A stretch of DNA of 27,871 nt from an uncultured Clostridia bacterium (GTDB lineage: Bacteria > Bacillota > Clostridia > Oscillospirales > Ruminococcaceae): contig CALLQQ010000024.1 of the NCBI GenBank assembly GCA_938014915.1, positions 1-27,871 on the forward strand. The letters run 5' to 3'. Position 1 is the first letter of the stretch, and every line of letters starts with the position of its first letter. The position numbers were made by a program, and so were the translations under genes. Positions 1 to 7,360 of this stretch are shown piece by piece. The notes beneath the pieces were generated by a model. The model worked only from the letters and a program-made list of their open reading frames with translations. It had not been told where the DNA came from and ran no database searches.

Positions 1-254
1 TAGTATTCCCGAGCATTCGCCCGATAATAGGCTTGCAAATGATTCTAGCTATTAAAGGTGCTATTAGCGTGTTTGAAATCCCCTATATTATGACGGGGGG
101 AAAATTTGGCACAAGCACATTTGTAATACAAACGATTGAAACGGCATTCAAATACAACAAGGTTGGTCTTGCATCGGCTATGGCGGTTATATTACTTATT
201 ATAATTATCATTGTAACTGTGATACAAAAATTGATATTTAGGGAGGAAACATAA
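1..254 (+). CDS. Sugar ABC transporter permease, MalF type (3' part only)
   Basis: Inner-membrane subunit of a carbohydrate ABC importer. The reading frame is open from position 3, so the gene starts before the window and only about 83 C-terminal residues are seen. They include the end of the cytoplasmic EAA-type loop (PSIRPIIGLQ), the family-typical segment FEIPYIMTGG followed by TFVIQTIETAF, and a last hydrophobic helix (AMAVILLIIIIIVTVIQ) ending in a short basic tail. These features are typical of MalF/UgpA-like permeases. The first ATG and TTG codons in the window are internal, not starts. The next permease begins 1 nt after the stop, so the two are co-transcribed and probably form a heterodimer. 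The substrate cannot be read from this fragment. Confidence 0.85.
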   Translation, partial: VFPSIRPIIGLQMILAIKGAISVFEIPYIMTGGKFGTSTFVIQTIETAFKYNKVGLASAMAVILLIIIIIVTVIQKLIFREET

Positions 255-255
255 T

Positions 256-1122
256 ATGGGGAAAGCAGGCGCCGCAAAACCGAACAATAAGATTAAAACA
301 AGCTCTGCGTTGGTTACATTCTTTAAATATGCAGTGCTATTTTGCGCAGTTATAGTTGTAGTCGTGCCCTTAATTGTAGTTTTCTTAGGATCATTTAAGT
401 CACATCAGGAATTTTACAATTCTGGTGTGTTCACTCTGCCAACTAAACTCGAGTGGAATAACTATAAAACTGCATTCATTGGGGGCAAAGTTCTACTGGG
501 GTTGAAAAACACGATTATTATACTTGTGATTTCCTGCTTTGGAACGATATTAACCGGCTCAATGACGGCATTTGTATTGCAACGATTCAAAAGCCATTTT
601 TCTTCCACTGTGAAATGGTTATTCTTAATAGCAACTCTACTTCCTAGTATTTCGATGCAAGTTACCGTATATCAGATAATAACTAAATTAAGCCTTGTGG
701 ATACGATGTTAGCACCGATAGTTCTTTATATAGGAACAGATATTATTTCAATTTATATATTTATACAGTTCCTCAATAACATCTCCATATCACTTGACGA
801 AAGTGCAATTATGGACGGTGCATCATATATACGAATCTACTTTCAGATAATTTTACCTCTATTAAAGCCGGCAATAGCAACGATATTGATTATCAAAATG
901 GTAGGCATATACAACGACTTTTATACTGCGCAACTGTATATGCCATCGGGACATCTTGCCGTTGTATCGACAGCGCTATATAGATTTATCGGCCCGTATG
1001 GGGGGCAGTGGGAGATAATATTTGCAGGAATAGTAATAACTATCATACCGATGCTAGTAATATTTCTATCCTTGCAAAAATATATTTATGCTGGTCTTGT
1101 TAGCGGTTCAGTAAAAGGATAG
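256..1122 (+). CDS. Sugar ABC transporter permease, MalG type
   Basis: Second membrane subunit of the same carbohydrate importer (288 residues, normal for MalG/UgpE-like proteins). The N-terminus is short and basic, followed by a first helix (residues about 22-45), a periplasmic stretch with the SFKSHQEFYNSG pattern of this family, four or five further helices, and the EAA loop near residues 177-200 (DESAIMDGASYIRIYFQIIL, followed by PLLKPA), which docks on the ATPase. The start is set by GGGAGG 9 nt upstream. No ATPase or binding protein follows: the next gene is a separately promoted acetyltransferase. The ATPase may therefore be the shared MsmX/UgpC type, one of which lies at 20499-21638; that link is inference. 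Confidence 0.9.
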   Translation: MGKAGAAKPNNKIKTSSALVTFFKYAVLFCAVIVVVVPLIVVFLGSFKSHQEFYNSGVFTLPTKLEWNNYKTAFIGGKVLLGLKNTIIILVISCFGTILTGSMTAFVLQRFKSHFSSTVKWLFLIATLLPSISMQVTVYQIITKLSLVDTMLAPIVLYIGTDIISIYIFIQFLNNISISLDESAIMDGASYIRIYFQIILPLLKPAIATILIIKMVGIYNDFYTAQLYMPSGHLAVVSTALYRFIGPYGGQWEIIFAGIVITIIPMLVIFLSLQKYIYAGLVSGSVKG

Positions 1123-1146
1123 AGCAAAACCCCCACTTTATCCATA

Positions 1147-1175
1147 TTGACTTATTTATAGGATAGGGCTATAAT
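1147..1175 (+). promoter_or_regulatory. Sigma-A promoter of the GNAT gene
   Basis: TTGACT (1147-1152), a 17-bp spacer and a perfect TATAAT (1170-1175). The predicted transcription start is near 1182, giving a leader of about 23 nt before the ATG at 1205. It separates this gene from the permease operon. Confidence 0.75.
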
Positions 1176-1204
1176 AGACAAAAATATTGTAGAGGAATGG
1201 GTAT

Positions 1205-1627
1205 ATGATAGATTATAAAGTTGCAAAAGGACTTGATAAATTGCACGATGCCCGCAAAATCCGTGAAATCGTCTTTGTAAAGGAACAGGGATTTGTAGTT
1301 GAATTCGATGACATCGACGAAAGTGCGACACATGTTTTACTCACCATAAATGGGAATCCTGCCGCTACGGGGAGGGTATTCCCTAAGGAAGATGGCGTCT
1401 ATATCCTGGGGAGAATTGCAGTGCTACCACAATATAGGGGTAGGGATTTGGGAAGAATATTGGTAGGGAAGCTTGAGGAAGTAGCAAAATCAAACAATGC
1501 TAGAACGGCAGTTCTTTCCGCTCAGGTGCGTGTGAAAGAATTCTATGAAAAAATGGGATACATCACTATCGGCGATTCCTATTTAGATGAGGGTTGTCCG
1601 CATATTACGATGCAAAAATCGCTATAA
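1205..1627 (+). CDS. GNAT family N-acetyltransferase (YjcF/ElaA-like)
   Basis: Predicted soluble acetyl-CoA-dependent N-acyltransferase of 140 residues. The N-terminal part (ARKIREIVFVKEQGF) is the conserved opening of the YjcF/ElaA branch of GNAT proteins. The acetyl-CoA pyrophosphate-binding motif A follows as GRIAVLPQYRGRDLGRILVG (residues about 69-88), with the arginine/glycine-rich Q/RxxGxG/A signature present as YRGRDLG. The C-terminal NARTAVLSAQVRVKEFYEKM matches the usual beta5-alpha4 region ending in FYxKxGY. The start is supported by AGAGG about 7 nt upstream. The physiological substrate of this branch is generally unknown and nothing nearby identifies it. It has its own promoter and stands alone between two transporters. 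Confidence 0.85.
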   Translation: MIDYKVAKGLDKLHDARKIREIVFVKEQGFVVEFDDIDESATHVLLTINGNPAATGRVFPKEDGVYILGRIAVLPQYRGRDLGRILVGKLEEVAKSNNARTAVLSAQVRVKEFYEKMGYITIGDSYLDEGCPHITMQKSL

Positions 1628-1733
1628 GAATTCCCATCTATTTTACGATTCGGTATGTAGTTATAATGCGGCGGATTGCCGCCCTAATATGACGCACGGG
1701 AAGTGAATTTCTACATTTTATGGTGATTCGCCC

Positions 1734-1762
1734 TTGACATAATGATGGAAATAGGATATAAT
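1734..1762 (+). promoter_or_regulatory. Consensus sigma-A promoter of the opuA operon
   Basis: TTGACA (1734-1739), a 17-bp spacer and TATAAT (1757-1762): both hexamers are full consensus with ideal spacing. The predicted start of transcription is near 1769, leaving a leader of about 160 nt before opuAA. A promoter this strong on an osmolyte importer suggests that control acts after initiation or through a repressor. Confidence 0.85.
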
Positions 1763-1769
1763 GAACGAT

Positions 1770-1897
1770 GTTGTGCTAAAACCTAGCTATGTTTTACTAG
1801 TGTGCAACACTGAGAAAACAAAATCCTGTAACGAATGTTAATCTACCTATTATATGAAGCTTATGCAAGTTTCTTGCATAGGCTTTAGTTTGTTTTA
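1770..1897 (+). promoter_or_regulatory. Structured 5' leader of opuA with an attenuator-like hairpin
   Basis: Two foldable elements occupy the leader. The first is at the 5' end: 1770-1782 can pair with 1791-1808, where TAAAAC pairs perfectly with GTTTTA, and GTTGTGC pairs with GTGCAAC using two G-U pairs and a 5-nt bulge between the two helices. The second is a 13-bp stem with one mismatch-like G-U position and a TTT loop (1857-1869 with 1873-1885). It is followed by a T-rich run (TAGTTTGTTTTA, 1886-1897), which resembles an intrinsic terminator ahead of the gene. It does not match any riboswitch class I can recall, including the c-di-AMP (ydaO) class. Whether it regulates is inference. Confidence 0.5.
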
Positions 1898-1930
1898 CAG
1901 AGGTTTTGGTAATGAAAGGATGGTGATAAA

Positions 1931-3124
1931 ATGGTTAAATTAGAGGTGAAAAATCTGTACAAAGTATTCGGACCTAATCCTAAAAGGGTGCTAAAAGCAA
2001 TTAAGAACGGAGCCAGTAAAGATCAATTACTGAAAGATACCGGTCATGGAATTGGCGTTCGTGATGCAAGTTTCGAGGTATTAGAGGGCGAAGTTTTCGT
2101 CATAATGGGACTGTCTGGAAGTGGAAAATCCACGCTTGTTAGATGTATAAACCGCCTAATCGAGCCAACATCGGGTGACATTATCTTAGATGGTCAGAGC
2201 GTAACAAAAAGCGATAGCAAGGAATTGCTAGAAATTCGCCGAAAGAAAATTGGAATGGTGTTTCAGAATTTTGCTTTACTGCCTCACCGTACAATTAAAG
2301 AAAACGTTGCGTTCGGGCTTGAAATTCAAGCTAAAAGCATAGAAGAACGTGACAAAAAGGCGATTGACGCATTGGAAATGGTCGGTCTTAAAGGGTATGA
2401 AGATATGTATCCATCCCAATTGAGTGGTGGAATGCAACAGCGAGTAGGACTCGCAAGAGCATTAGCGACGGATCCCGATATTTTATTGATGGATGAGGCA
2501 TTCAGTGCACTAGATCCGCTAATTAGAAAAGAGATGCAGAGTGAACTCATGACACTACAATCTAGGATGCAAAAGACTATAATTTTTATTACGCATGACC
2601 TAGATGAGGCATTAAGAATCGGCGATAGAATTGCAATAATGAAAGATGGGGAAATAATGCAAATCGGCACACCGGAGGAGATTTTGACAGATCCGGCCGA
2701 TGATTATGTAAAGGAATTCGTGCAAGATGTCAATAGGGCAAAGGTTGTAACGGCGTCAAGTATCATGAAAAACCCCGATACTATTATATCGTCAAAAGAT
2801 GGCGCAAGAGTCGCCGTAAGAAGAATGAGATCTGCCGGAATATCCAGCATTTTTGTACTAGATAGACAAAGAAAGCTAAAAGGCATAATTTCTATTGAAG
2901 ATGCAATGAAATTAGTCAAGGCCGAGAGTAATGATATAGACAGTATTATTGATAAAGATGTCTATACCGTATCACCCGATACTTCTATTGAAGAATTGCT
3001 GCCGCTAGCAGTTAATACGAAATACCCAATTGTTGTGGCGGACGATGATGGGGTTTTACAAGGTATAATTGTTCGGGTATCCGTACTGTCGGGAATATTA
3101 GGAGAGGAGGATGAAGATGTATAG
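1931..3124 (+). CDS. opuAA: Glycine betaine/proline ABC transporter ATPase with CBS domains
   Basis: ATP-binding subunit of an osmoprotectant importer of the OpuA/ProU family (397 residues, the normal size). It has the family's N-terminal extension before the ABC core (VFGPNPKRVLKAIKNGASK). Motifs in order are Walker A GLSGSGKST (residues 60-68), Q-loop Q112, signature LSGGMQQ (164-170), Walker B ILLMDEA (184-190) and switch histidine H222. Residues about 270-395 form two CBS repeats (SSIMKNPDTIISSKDGARVA and DKDVYTVSPDTSIEE). In this family such repeats sense ionic strength or, in some relatives, bind c-di-AMP. AAAGGA sits about 10 nt before the ATG. The gene overlaps opuAB, so the subunits are translationally coupled. 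Confidence 0.95.
   Translation: MVKLEVKNLYKVFGPNPKRVLKAIKNGASKDQLLKDTGHGIGVRDASFEVLEGEVFVIMGLSGSGKSTLVRCINRLIEPTSGDIILDGQSVTKSDSKELLEIRRKKIGMVFQNFALLPHRTIKENVAFGLEIQAKSIEERDKKAIDALEMVGLKGYEDMYPSQLSGGMQQRVGLARALATDPDILLMDEAFSALDPLIRKEMQSELMTLQSRMQKTIIFITHDLDEALRIGDRIAIMKDGEIMQIGTPEEILTDPADDYVKEFVQDVNRAKVVTASSIMKNPDTIISSKDGARVAVRRMRSAGISSIFVLDRQRKLKGIISIEDAMKLVKAESNDIDSIIDKDVYTVSPDTSIEELLPLAVNTKYPIVVADDDGVLQGIIVRVSVLSGILGEEDEDV
3105..3110 (+). promoter_or_regulatory. Ribosome binding site deciding the opuAB start
   Basis: AGGAGG ends directly against the ATG at 3111, too close to serve it, but lies 6 nt before the ATG at 3117. The second ATG is therefore the likely start. Confidence 0.7.
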
Positions 3125-3962
3125 ATTACCAATAGGGAAATATGTGGAGATTTTTATTGAATGGCTAACAGCTAATCTTGAGCCCGTATTCCAGGCTATC
3201 AAGGCGGCACTACTATGGGTAGTGACAGCATTTGAATGGGCATTTGAGATAGTTCCATCCTATGTAATGGTATTGATCATTGCATTAATAGCATGGAGAA
3301 TTGCCGGCAAAGGGACTGCGATATTTTCGATTGTAGGACTTGTTATAATTAATTCAATCGGGCTATGGGCGGAAACAATGCAAACACTAGCAATGGTAAT
3401 TACATCTGCTTTAATTGCGTTAATCATCGGTATTCCTCTTGGGATTTGGATGTCAAGAAATAATGTCGTAAATGCTATAATGCGCCCCATACTTGACTTC
3501 ATGCAGACAATGCCAGCGTTCGTATACCTGATTCCAGCAGTGCTTTTTTTCGACTTGGGTAAGGTTCCCGGTGTGGTTGCAACAATTATATTTGCAATGC
3601 CACCGATTGTTCGTTTAACAAGTTTGGGAATAAGGCAAGTGCCGGAGGACGTCACGGAGGCATCAATAGCATTCGGTTCGACTTCACGGCAGATGTTGTT
3701 TAAGGTGCAGATTCCACTAGCGATGCCCACTATATTAGCCGGGCTCAATCAAACGATAATGCTATCATTATCAATGGTTGTAATTTCATCTATGATAGGT
3801 GCTAGGGGACTTGGAGATGTCGTGTTAAAAGGAATAACCCAGATGAGAATTGGGCAAGGATTCGAGGGGGGACTTGCTGTTGTAATTTTAGCGATGATAC
3901 TCGATAGAATTACACAAAAGCTAGGAAATAAAAATAACGGCCTCAACGGTCAAGATACTTAG
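3117..3962 (+). CDS. opuAB: Glycine betaine/proline ABC transporter permease
   Basis: Membrane subunit of the osmolyte importer (281 residues). It has a short cytoplasmic head, an amphipathic/first helical region (PVFQAIKAALLWVVTAFEWA), then five or more transmembrane helices. The family core DFMQTMPAFVYLIPAVLFF (about residues 128-146) and the EAA loop VTEASIAFGSTSRQMLFKVQ followed by IPLAMPTI, which contacts OpuAA, are both visible. Start choice: the ATG at 3117 has well-spaced AGGAGG and gives an MYRLPIG beginning that resembles MDRLP of Bacillus OpuAB, whereas the in-frame ATG at 3111 abuts the Shine-Dalgarno sequence. It overlaps the end of opuAA by 8 nt, which fixes co-translation. Confidence 0.93.
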   Translation: MYRLPIGKYVEIFIEWLTANLEPVFQAIKAALLWVVTAFEWAFEIVPSYVMVLIIALIAWRIAGKGTAIFSIVGLVIINSIGLWAETMQTLAMVITSALIALIIGIPLGIWMSRNNVVNAIMRPILDFMQTMPAFVYLIPAVLFFDLGKVPGVVATIIFAMPPIVRLTSLGIRQVPEDVTEASIAFGSTSRQMLFKVQIPLAMPTILAGLNQTIMLSLSMVVISSMIGARGLGDVVLKGITQMRIGQGFEGGLAVVILAMILDRITQKLGNKNNGLNGQDT

Positions 3963-3995
3963 AGTGAACACAAGTTACTTTTGATTTGAAATATG

Positions 3996-4001
3996 AAAGG
4001 A
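3996..4001 (+). promoter_or_regulatory. Ribosome binding site deciding the opuAC start
   Basis: AAAGGA lies 6 nt before the ATG at 4008. The in-frame ATG at 3993 has no Shine-Dalgarno sequence upstream and overlaps this site. Confidence 0.7.
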
Positions 4002-4007
4002 TTAGAT

Positions 4008-4898
4008 ATGAAGAATTTTTTTAAAAAGGCGGTCGCCTTAGTAATTGTAAGTGTATTAAGTGCAGGTATTTTAACAGCCTGTGCAGGAGATGATGAAGAC
4101 GGTGCGGGCAGTAAAGGTACCGTTAATCTAGGTTATGTTAATTGGTCGGAAGGTATCGCAATGACGAATCTTGCGGCGGCAATACTAGAAGATGAGATGG
4201 GCTATAAAGTAGATATGACTTTAGCCGATGTGGCGCCAGTTTTCACATCGTTGGCATCGGGTAATACAGATGCATTCCTAGATGCGTGGTTACCGACAAC
4301 GCATGCTAGCTATATGGAGAGATACGGCGACGATCTTGATGATTTAGGATTTAACTATGAAAATGCTCGTTTGGGACTAGTTGTTCCCGAATACGTTGAT
4401 ATAAATAGCATTGAAGAGCTTAACGATAAGAAGGGCGACTTCAACGGTGAAATTGTCGGCATCGATTCTGGAGCGGGCGTAATGCTGAACACAGAGGCGG
4501 CAATTGAACAGTATGAATTAGATTTTGAACTTATCCCAGGTAGCGGACCGACAATGACGGCAGCCCTTAAAAAGGCAATCGATGCAAAAGAACCAATCGT
4601 TGTTACAGGATGGTCACCCCACTGGAAGTTCTCAAGATGGGACTTGAAGATTCTAGACGATCCCAAAAATGTATATGGTGATGCTGAACACGTGCATACA
4701 ATTGCACGTAAGGGACTTGCCGACGATATGCCGGAAGTTGCGGAATTCTTAAAGAATTTCAAAATGACCGACGAGGAATTGAGCAGTCTAATGGAGATAA
4801 TTGAGGATAATATTGATGATGATCCAATTATATCAGCAAGAGAATGGATGAAAGATAACAAAGACGCTTACACAAGCTGGATTCCTACAACCGAATAA
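4008..4898 (+). CDS. opuAC: Glycine betaine/proline-binding lipoprotein
   Basis: Extracellular substrate-binding protein of the OpuA importer, tethered as a lipoprotein (296 residues from this start). The N-terminus is MKNFFKK, a hydrophobic stretch, and lipobox ILTAC with the lipidated Cys at residue 25. The linker after it is acidic and glycine-rich (AGDDEDGAGSKG). The OpuAC fold shows its usual marks: YVNWSEGIAMTNLAA near the start, the DAWLPTTH segment, and GWSPHWKFSRWDL, whose tryptophans are of the kind that form the aromatic cage around the quaternary amine. The gene ends 12 nt before a strong terminator, so the operon is opuAA-opuAB-opuAC. Glycine betaine, proline betaine or a related compound is the probable ligand; which one cannot be told. 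Confidence 0.93.
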   Translation: MKNFFKKAVALVIVSVLSAGILTACAGDDEDGAGSKGTVNLGYVNWSEGIAMTNLAAAILEDEMGYKVDMTLADVAPVFTSLASGNTDAFLDAWLPTTHASYMERYGDDLDDLGFNYENARLGLVVPEYVDINSIEELNDKKGDFNGEIVGIDSGAGVMLNTEAAIEQYELDFELIPGSGPTMTAALKKAIDAKEPIVVTGWSPHWKFSRWDLKILDDPKNVYGDAEHVHTIARKGLADDMPEVAEFLKNFKMTDEELSSLMEIIEDNIDDDPIISAREWMKDNKDAYTSWIPTTE

Positions 4899-4910
4899 TG
4901 ATTGAGATAT

Positions 4911-4946
4911 AAAAAACAGCTCTTAATTTTTAAGGGCTGTTTTTTG
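4911..4946 (+). terminator. Intrinsic terminator of the opuA operon
   Basis: A 16-bp stem (4911-4926 with 4930-4945, one G-U pair) has a TTT loop and ends in a run of six T. The A-rich left flank makes it potentially bidirectional. Confidence 0.9.
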
Positions 4947-5200
4947 TTGCACCTAAAATTAACAGTTTAGTTACAATGTTCGGCCTTTAAAATAGAAAAA
5001 ACAAAATTGTGACCAAAGATGTTGATATAGCATACTTACACTATATGTTGTATGTGAGACAAGTGGGCAATCAATATAATGTGCTTTCGTTGTGACAATT
5101 GCATATTGACAAAGTGTAAAAGCACGTATGTTTCGTCAACTTAAACAAAAAAGCATTAAAAACTTCAATGGATTTTACCCCCACAAATAGGAAATTGATA
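4947..5200 (+). other. AT-rich intergenic region before the dcw cluster, no gene seen
   Basis: No supported gene is present. There is a possible upstream promoter element (TTGACA at 5106-5111 with a poor TATGTT at 5127-5132, 15-bp spacer) and several short TTGTGAC/TTGACA-like repeats. The only ATG-initiated frame of note encodes 21 residues without a convincing ribosome binding site. Confidence 0.4.
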
Positions 5201-5230
5201 TTGACTTATAACGGTTTTCAAGTGTATAAT
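5201..5230 (+). promoter_or_regulatory. Promoter of the dcw cluster (PmraZ)
   Basis: TTGACT (5201-5206), an 18-bp spacer and TATAAT (5225-5230). The predicted start is near 5237, giving a leader of about 150 nt before mraZ. The GTGG repeats that follow overlap the predicted start. Confidence 0.75.
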
Positions 5231-5239
5231 GTTGTTAGT

Positions 5240-5269
5240 GTGGTGATAAGTGGTGATAGGTGGTTAGAT
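5240..5269 (+). promoter_or_regulatory. Probable MraZ operator: three 10-bp direct repeats
   Basis: Three head-to-tail decamers, GTGGTGATAA (5240-5249), GTGGTGATAG (5250-5259) and GTGGTTAGAT (5260-5269), begin 9 nt after the -10 box. MraZ proteins are known to bind short G-rich direct repeats with about 10-bp spacing just upstream of their own gene, as oligomeric rings that touch one face of the DNA. The spacing, sequence and place fit. A fourth related element, GTGGAG, is at 5301-5306. Binding is inferred, not shown. Confidence 0.7.
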
Positions 5270-5386
5270 ATCCCTAGATTCACTTTAATAACTTAGAAAA
5301 GTGGAGTGTCGTAGACTTTCTACTTAAAATTAAGCATATAAAATGCATCATACACAGAAGATTTTAGTTAAAGGAGTGGGGAATGT

Positions 5387-5806
5387 ATGTTAATCGGCGA
5401 GTATAGCCATAATATTGATGTTAAAGGCAGAATGAACTTCCCCGCTAAAATGCGTGAAGCTTTAGGCGAGCGATTTATTATAACTAAAGGTCTTGATGAC
5501 TGCCTTTTCGTTTATCCAATAGACGAGTGGGAAGTGCTTGAAACTAAAATTAAAGAAATGCCGCTATCAAAAGGACGAGTTCTTCAGAGATTCTTCTTTT
5601 CTGGAGCGTGCGAAGTTGAGCCGGACAAGCAAGGACGAATCCTAATACCGGCGACTCTTCGTGAATATGCGCAGATCGATCAGAATGTAATGGTAATTGG
5701 CGCATCCAACCGTGCGGAAATTTGGGATAAGGCTAAATGGGAAGAAATGTGCGCAGAGATCACACCATCAATGCTTGAAAATGCGATGGACGAGCTAGGA
5801 TTTTAG
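5387..5806 (+). CDS. mraZ: Transcriptional regulator MraZ
   Basis: DNA-binding regulator that opens the dcw cluster and typically represses it (139 residues, usual about 140). It contains two SpoVT/AbrB-type swapped-hairpin domains, each with the conserved signature: DVKGRMNFPAKMRE (about residues 11-24) and DKQGRILIPATLRE (about residues 80-93). The protein is expected to assemble into octamer or dodecamer rings and bind repeats at its own promoter, for which a good candidate lies at 5240-5269. AAGGAG is 10 nt before the ATG. The last residues (MDELGF) are typical of Firmicute MraZ. The gap to rsmH is 38 nt, so the two are co-transcribed. Confidence 0.97.
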   Translation: MLIGEYSHNIDVKGRMNFPAKMREALGERFIITKGLDDCLFVYPIDEWEVLETKIKEMPLSKGRVLQRFFFSGACEVEPDKQGRILIPATLREYAQIDQNVMVIGASNRAEIWDKAKWEEMCAEITPSMLENAMDELGF

Positions 5807-5844
5807 TTATACGATGTACGAATGCGGCGCCGGGGAGAAAACTA

Positions 5845-6768
5845 ATGGAATTTAAACACATACCAGTATTGTTAGACGACTGCATTAATGGGCTGAATAT
5901 AAAGGAAAACGGCATCTATATTGATTGTACTGCTGGTGGCGGCGGTCATTCGAGCGAAATAGCAAAACATATCATAAATGGGAAGTTAATTGCTATCGAT
6001 CGTGATCCCGATGCTATTATCGCCGCAAGTGATAGATTGAAGGAATTCAGCATAGCGCAAGTGGTCGATGCAAATTTCACGCAGATAGAAATGGTGTTAG
6101 ATGAATTAGATATAGATTGTGCTGACGGATATTTGTTTGATTTAGGTGTATCGTCGCACCAACTTGATGAAGTTAAAAGAGGATTTTCATATAAGCATGA
6201 TGCACCGCTCGATATGCGAATGAGTAAGGACGGATTGTCGGCGGCGGAAGTTGTGAATACTTACGATGTATCGGCGCTGGCTAAGATAATATTCGAATAT
6301 GGCGAAGATAGATTCGCTCGCTCAATCGCCGCAGGAATAGGTAAGGCAAGGGAGAAAGCACCTATAAAAACAACTTCACAGCTTGCAGATATTATTAAAG
6401 CATCTGTGCCGGCAAAGGCAAGGCGAGGTAAAAATCCTTGCAAGCAGACATTCCAAGCGATAAGGATTGAAGTTAATAAAGAACTTGATGCCGTATCTTT
6501 AGGGCTGGATTCAGCATTTAAGAGGCTGAACAGAGGCGGCAGAATTTGCGTAATTACATTCCATTCATTAGAAGACAGGTTAGTTAAACAAAGATTCGCA
6601 TCATGGTGTGAGGGGTGTACTTGTCCGCCCGATTTCCCAATTTGCATTTGCGGCAATGTGCCAAAAGCAAAGCTAGTGAATAGGAAACCGATCCTGCCAT
6701 CACAGCAGGAAATTGAAGCAAATTCACGAAGTAAGAGTGCGAAATTAAGAATACTCGAAAAGTTATAA
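5845..6768 (+). CDS. rsmH: 16S rRNA (cytosine(1402)-N4)-methyltransferase
   Basis: RsmH (MraW) N4-methylates C1402 in the ribosomal P site using S-adenosylmethionine. The length of 307 residues is standard. The SAM-binding loop is DCTAGGGGHS (residues 27-36), followed by AIDRDPDAI, LFDLGVSSHQLD, RGFSYKHDAPLDMRM and, near the C-terminus, ICVITFHSLEDRLVKQRF. These are the diagnostic RsmH blocks. An inserted four-cysteine/histidine-like stretch (WCEGCTCPPDFPICICG, about residues 254-270) is common to Gram-positive homologues. It lies in its usual place directly after mraZ. Confidence 0.97.
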   Translation: MEFKHIPVLLDDCINGLNIKENGIYIDCTAGGGGHSSEIAKHIINGKLIAIDRDPDAIIAASDRLKEFSIAQVVDANFTQIEMVLDELDIDCADGYLFDLGVSSHQLDEVKRGFSYKHDAPLDMRMSKDGLSAAEVVNTYDVSALAKIIFEYGEDRFARSIAAGIGKAREKAPIKTTSQLADIIKASVPAKARRGKNPCKQTFQAIRIEVNKELDAVSLGLDSAFKRLNRGGRICVITFHSLEDRLVKQRFASWCEGCTCPPDFPICICGNVPKAKLVNRKPILPSQQEIEANSRSKSAKLRILEKL

Positions 6769-6800
6769 ATAAGTATGATAAAAGATTATGCTTTACTAAA

Positions 6801-6806
6801 AAGGAG
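6801..6806 (+). promoter_or_regulatory. Ribosome binding site deciding the ftsL start
   Basis: AAGGAG lies 8 nt before the ATG at 6815 but only 2 nt before the in-frame ATG at 6809. The second ATG is preferred. Confidence 0.6.
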
Positions 6807-6814
6807 CGATGAAA

Positions 6815-7297
6815 ATGCAAACAAATTTGGCGTATGATTTAGCTAGATTCGATGTTGAGGCAAGAGAAAAAGCCGTTAAGGAAAGTCCTAAAGCAAGCGA
6901 ATTAAAAATAGTTAAGCCAAGAAGGAAGAAAGTATCCCCATTTAAAGGTATTATTGCTGCTATGTCTGCAATTGCAGTTTGTGGTTCGATCCTTTATACA
7001 CATGTAATGATTAACGAATCGTACAATCAGATAGCCAGTGAGAAAAGGGCGCTTGATGCTGCGATTAGTGAGGGAGTGCGCCTACAATCACAAATTGATA
7101 GTGATATGTCGCTTAAAAATGTTGAAGATTATGCAGTCGATGTATTGGGAATGCAAAGGATAGATAAAACGCAAATTCAGTATATTAAAATTAAGAGCGA
7201 TAGTGTCATAGAGATTAATAATAAAGGGAAAAATAAAGGTCCAATCCTAGCTTTAAAGGATAATGCTAAGGACTTGTTGGAATATCTAGGATTTTAG
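6815..7297 (+). CDS. ftsL: Cell division protein FtsL-like
   Basis: Small bitopic divisome protein (160 residues from this start), assigned from topology and position, since FtsL sequences diverge quickly. It has a cytoplasmic N-terminus opening MQTNLAYDLARF, a strongly basic patch (KPRRKKVSPFKG), one membrane segment (about residues 47-65, GIIAAMSAIAVCGSILYTH) and an outside heptad-like coiled coil (SYNQIASEKRALDAAISEGV through LKNVEDYAVDVLGM). The pattern -VEDYAVDVLGMQRID- before the tail is typical of FtsL/DivIC proteins. It would form the FtsL-DivIB-DivIC complex with the divIB/ftsQ product encoded downstream and regulate the FtsW-PBP pair. The gene is 46 nt after rsmH and 63 nt before the PBP gene. 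Confidence 0.85.
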   Translation: MQTNLAYDLARFDVEAREKAVKESPKASELKIVKPRRKKVSPFKGIIAAMSAIAVCGSILYTHVMINESYNQIASEKRALDAAISEGVRLQSQIDSDMSLKNVEDYAVDVLGMQRIDKTQIQYIKIKSDSVIEINNKGKNKGPILALKDNAKDLLEYLGF

Positions 7298-7360
7298 AGA
7301 ATAAACATATTGTAGTACTAGAAATGAAAATCTAGCAATTAGTAGATAGGGGGCGAGCTA

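Noticed and set aside
1670..1683. GC-rich hairpin GGCGG-ATTG-CCGCC between the GNAT gene and opuA
   Set aside because: The stem is only 5 bp and no T run follows, so I do not call it a terminator.
5079..5144. A 21-residue cysteine-rich small open frame (four Cys) before the dcw promoter
   Set aside because: It has no convincing Shine-Dalgarno sequence or promoter at the right distance, and a frame this short is expected by chance. Conservation in relatives would be needed to revive it.
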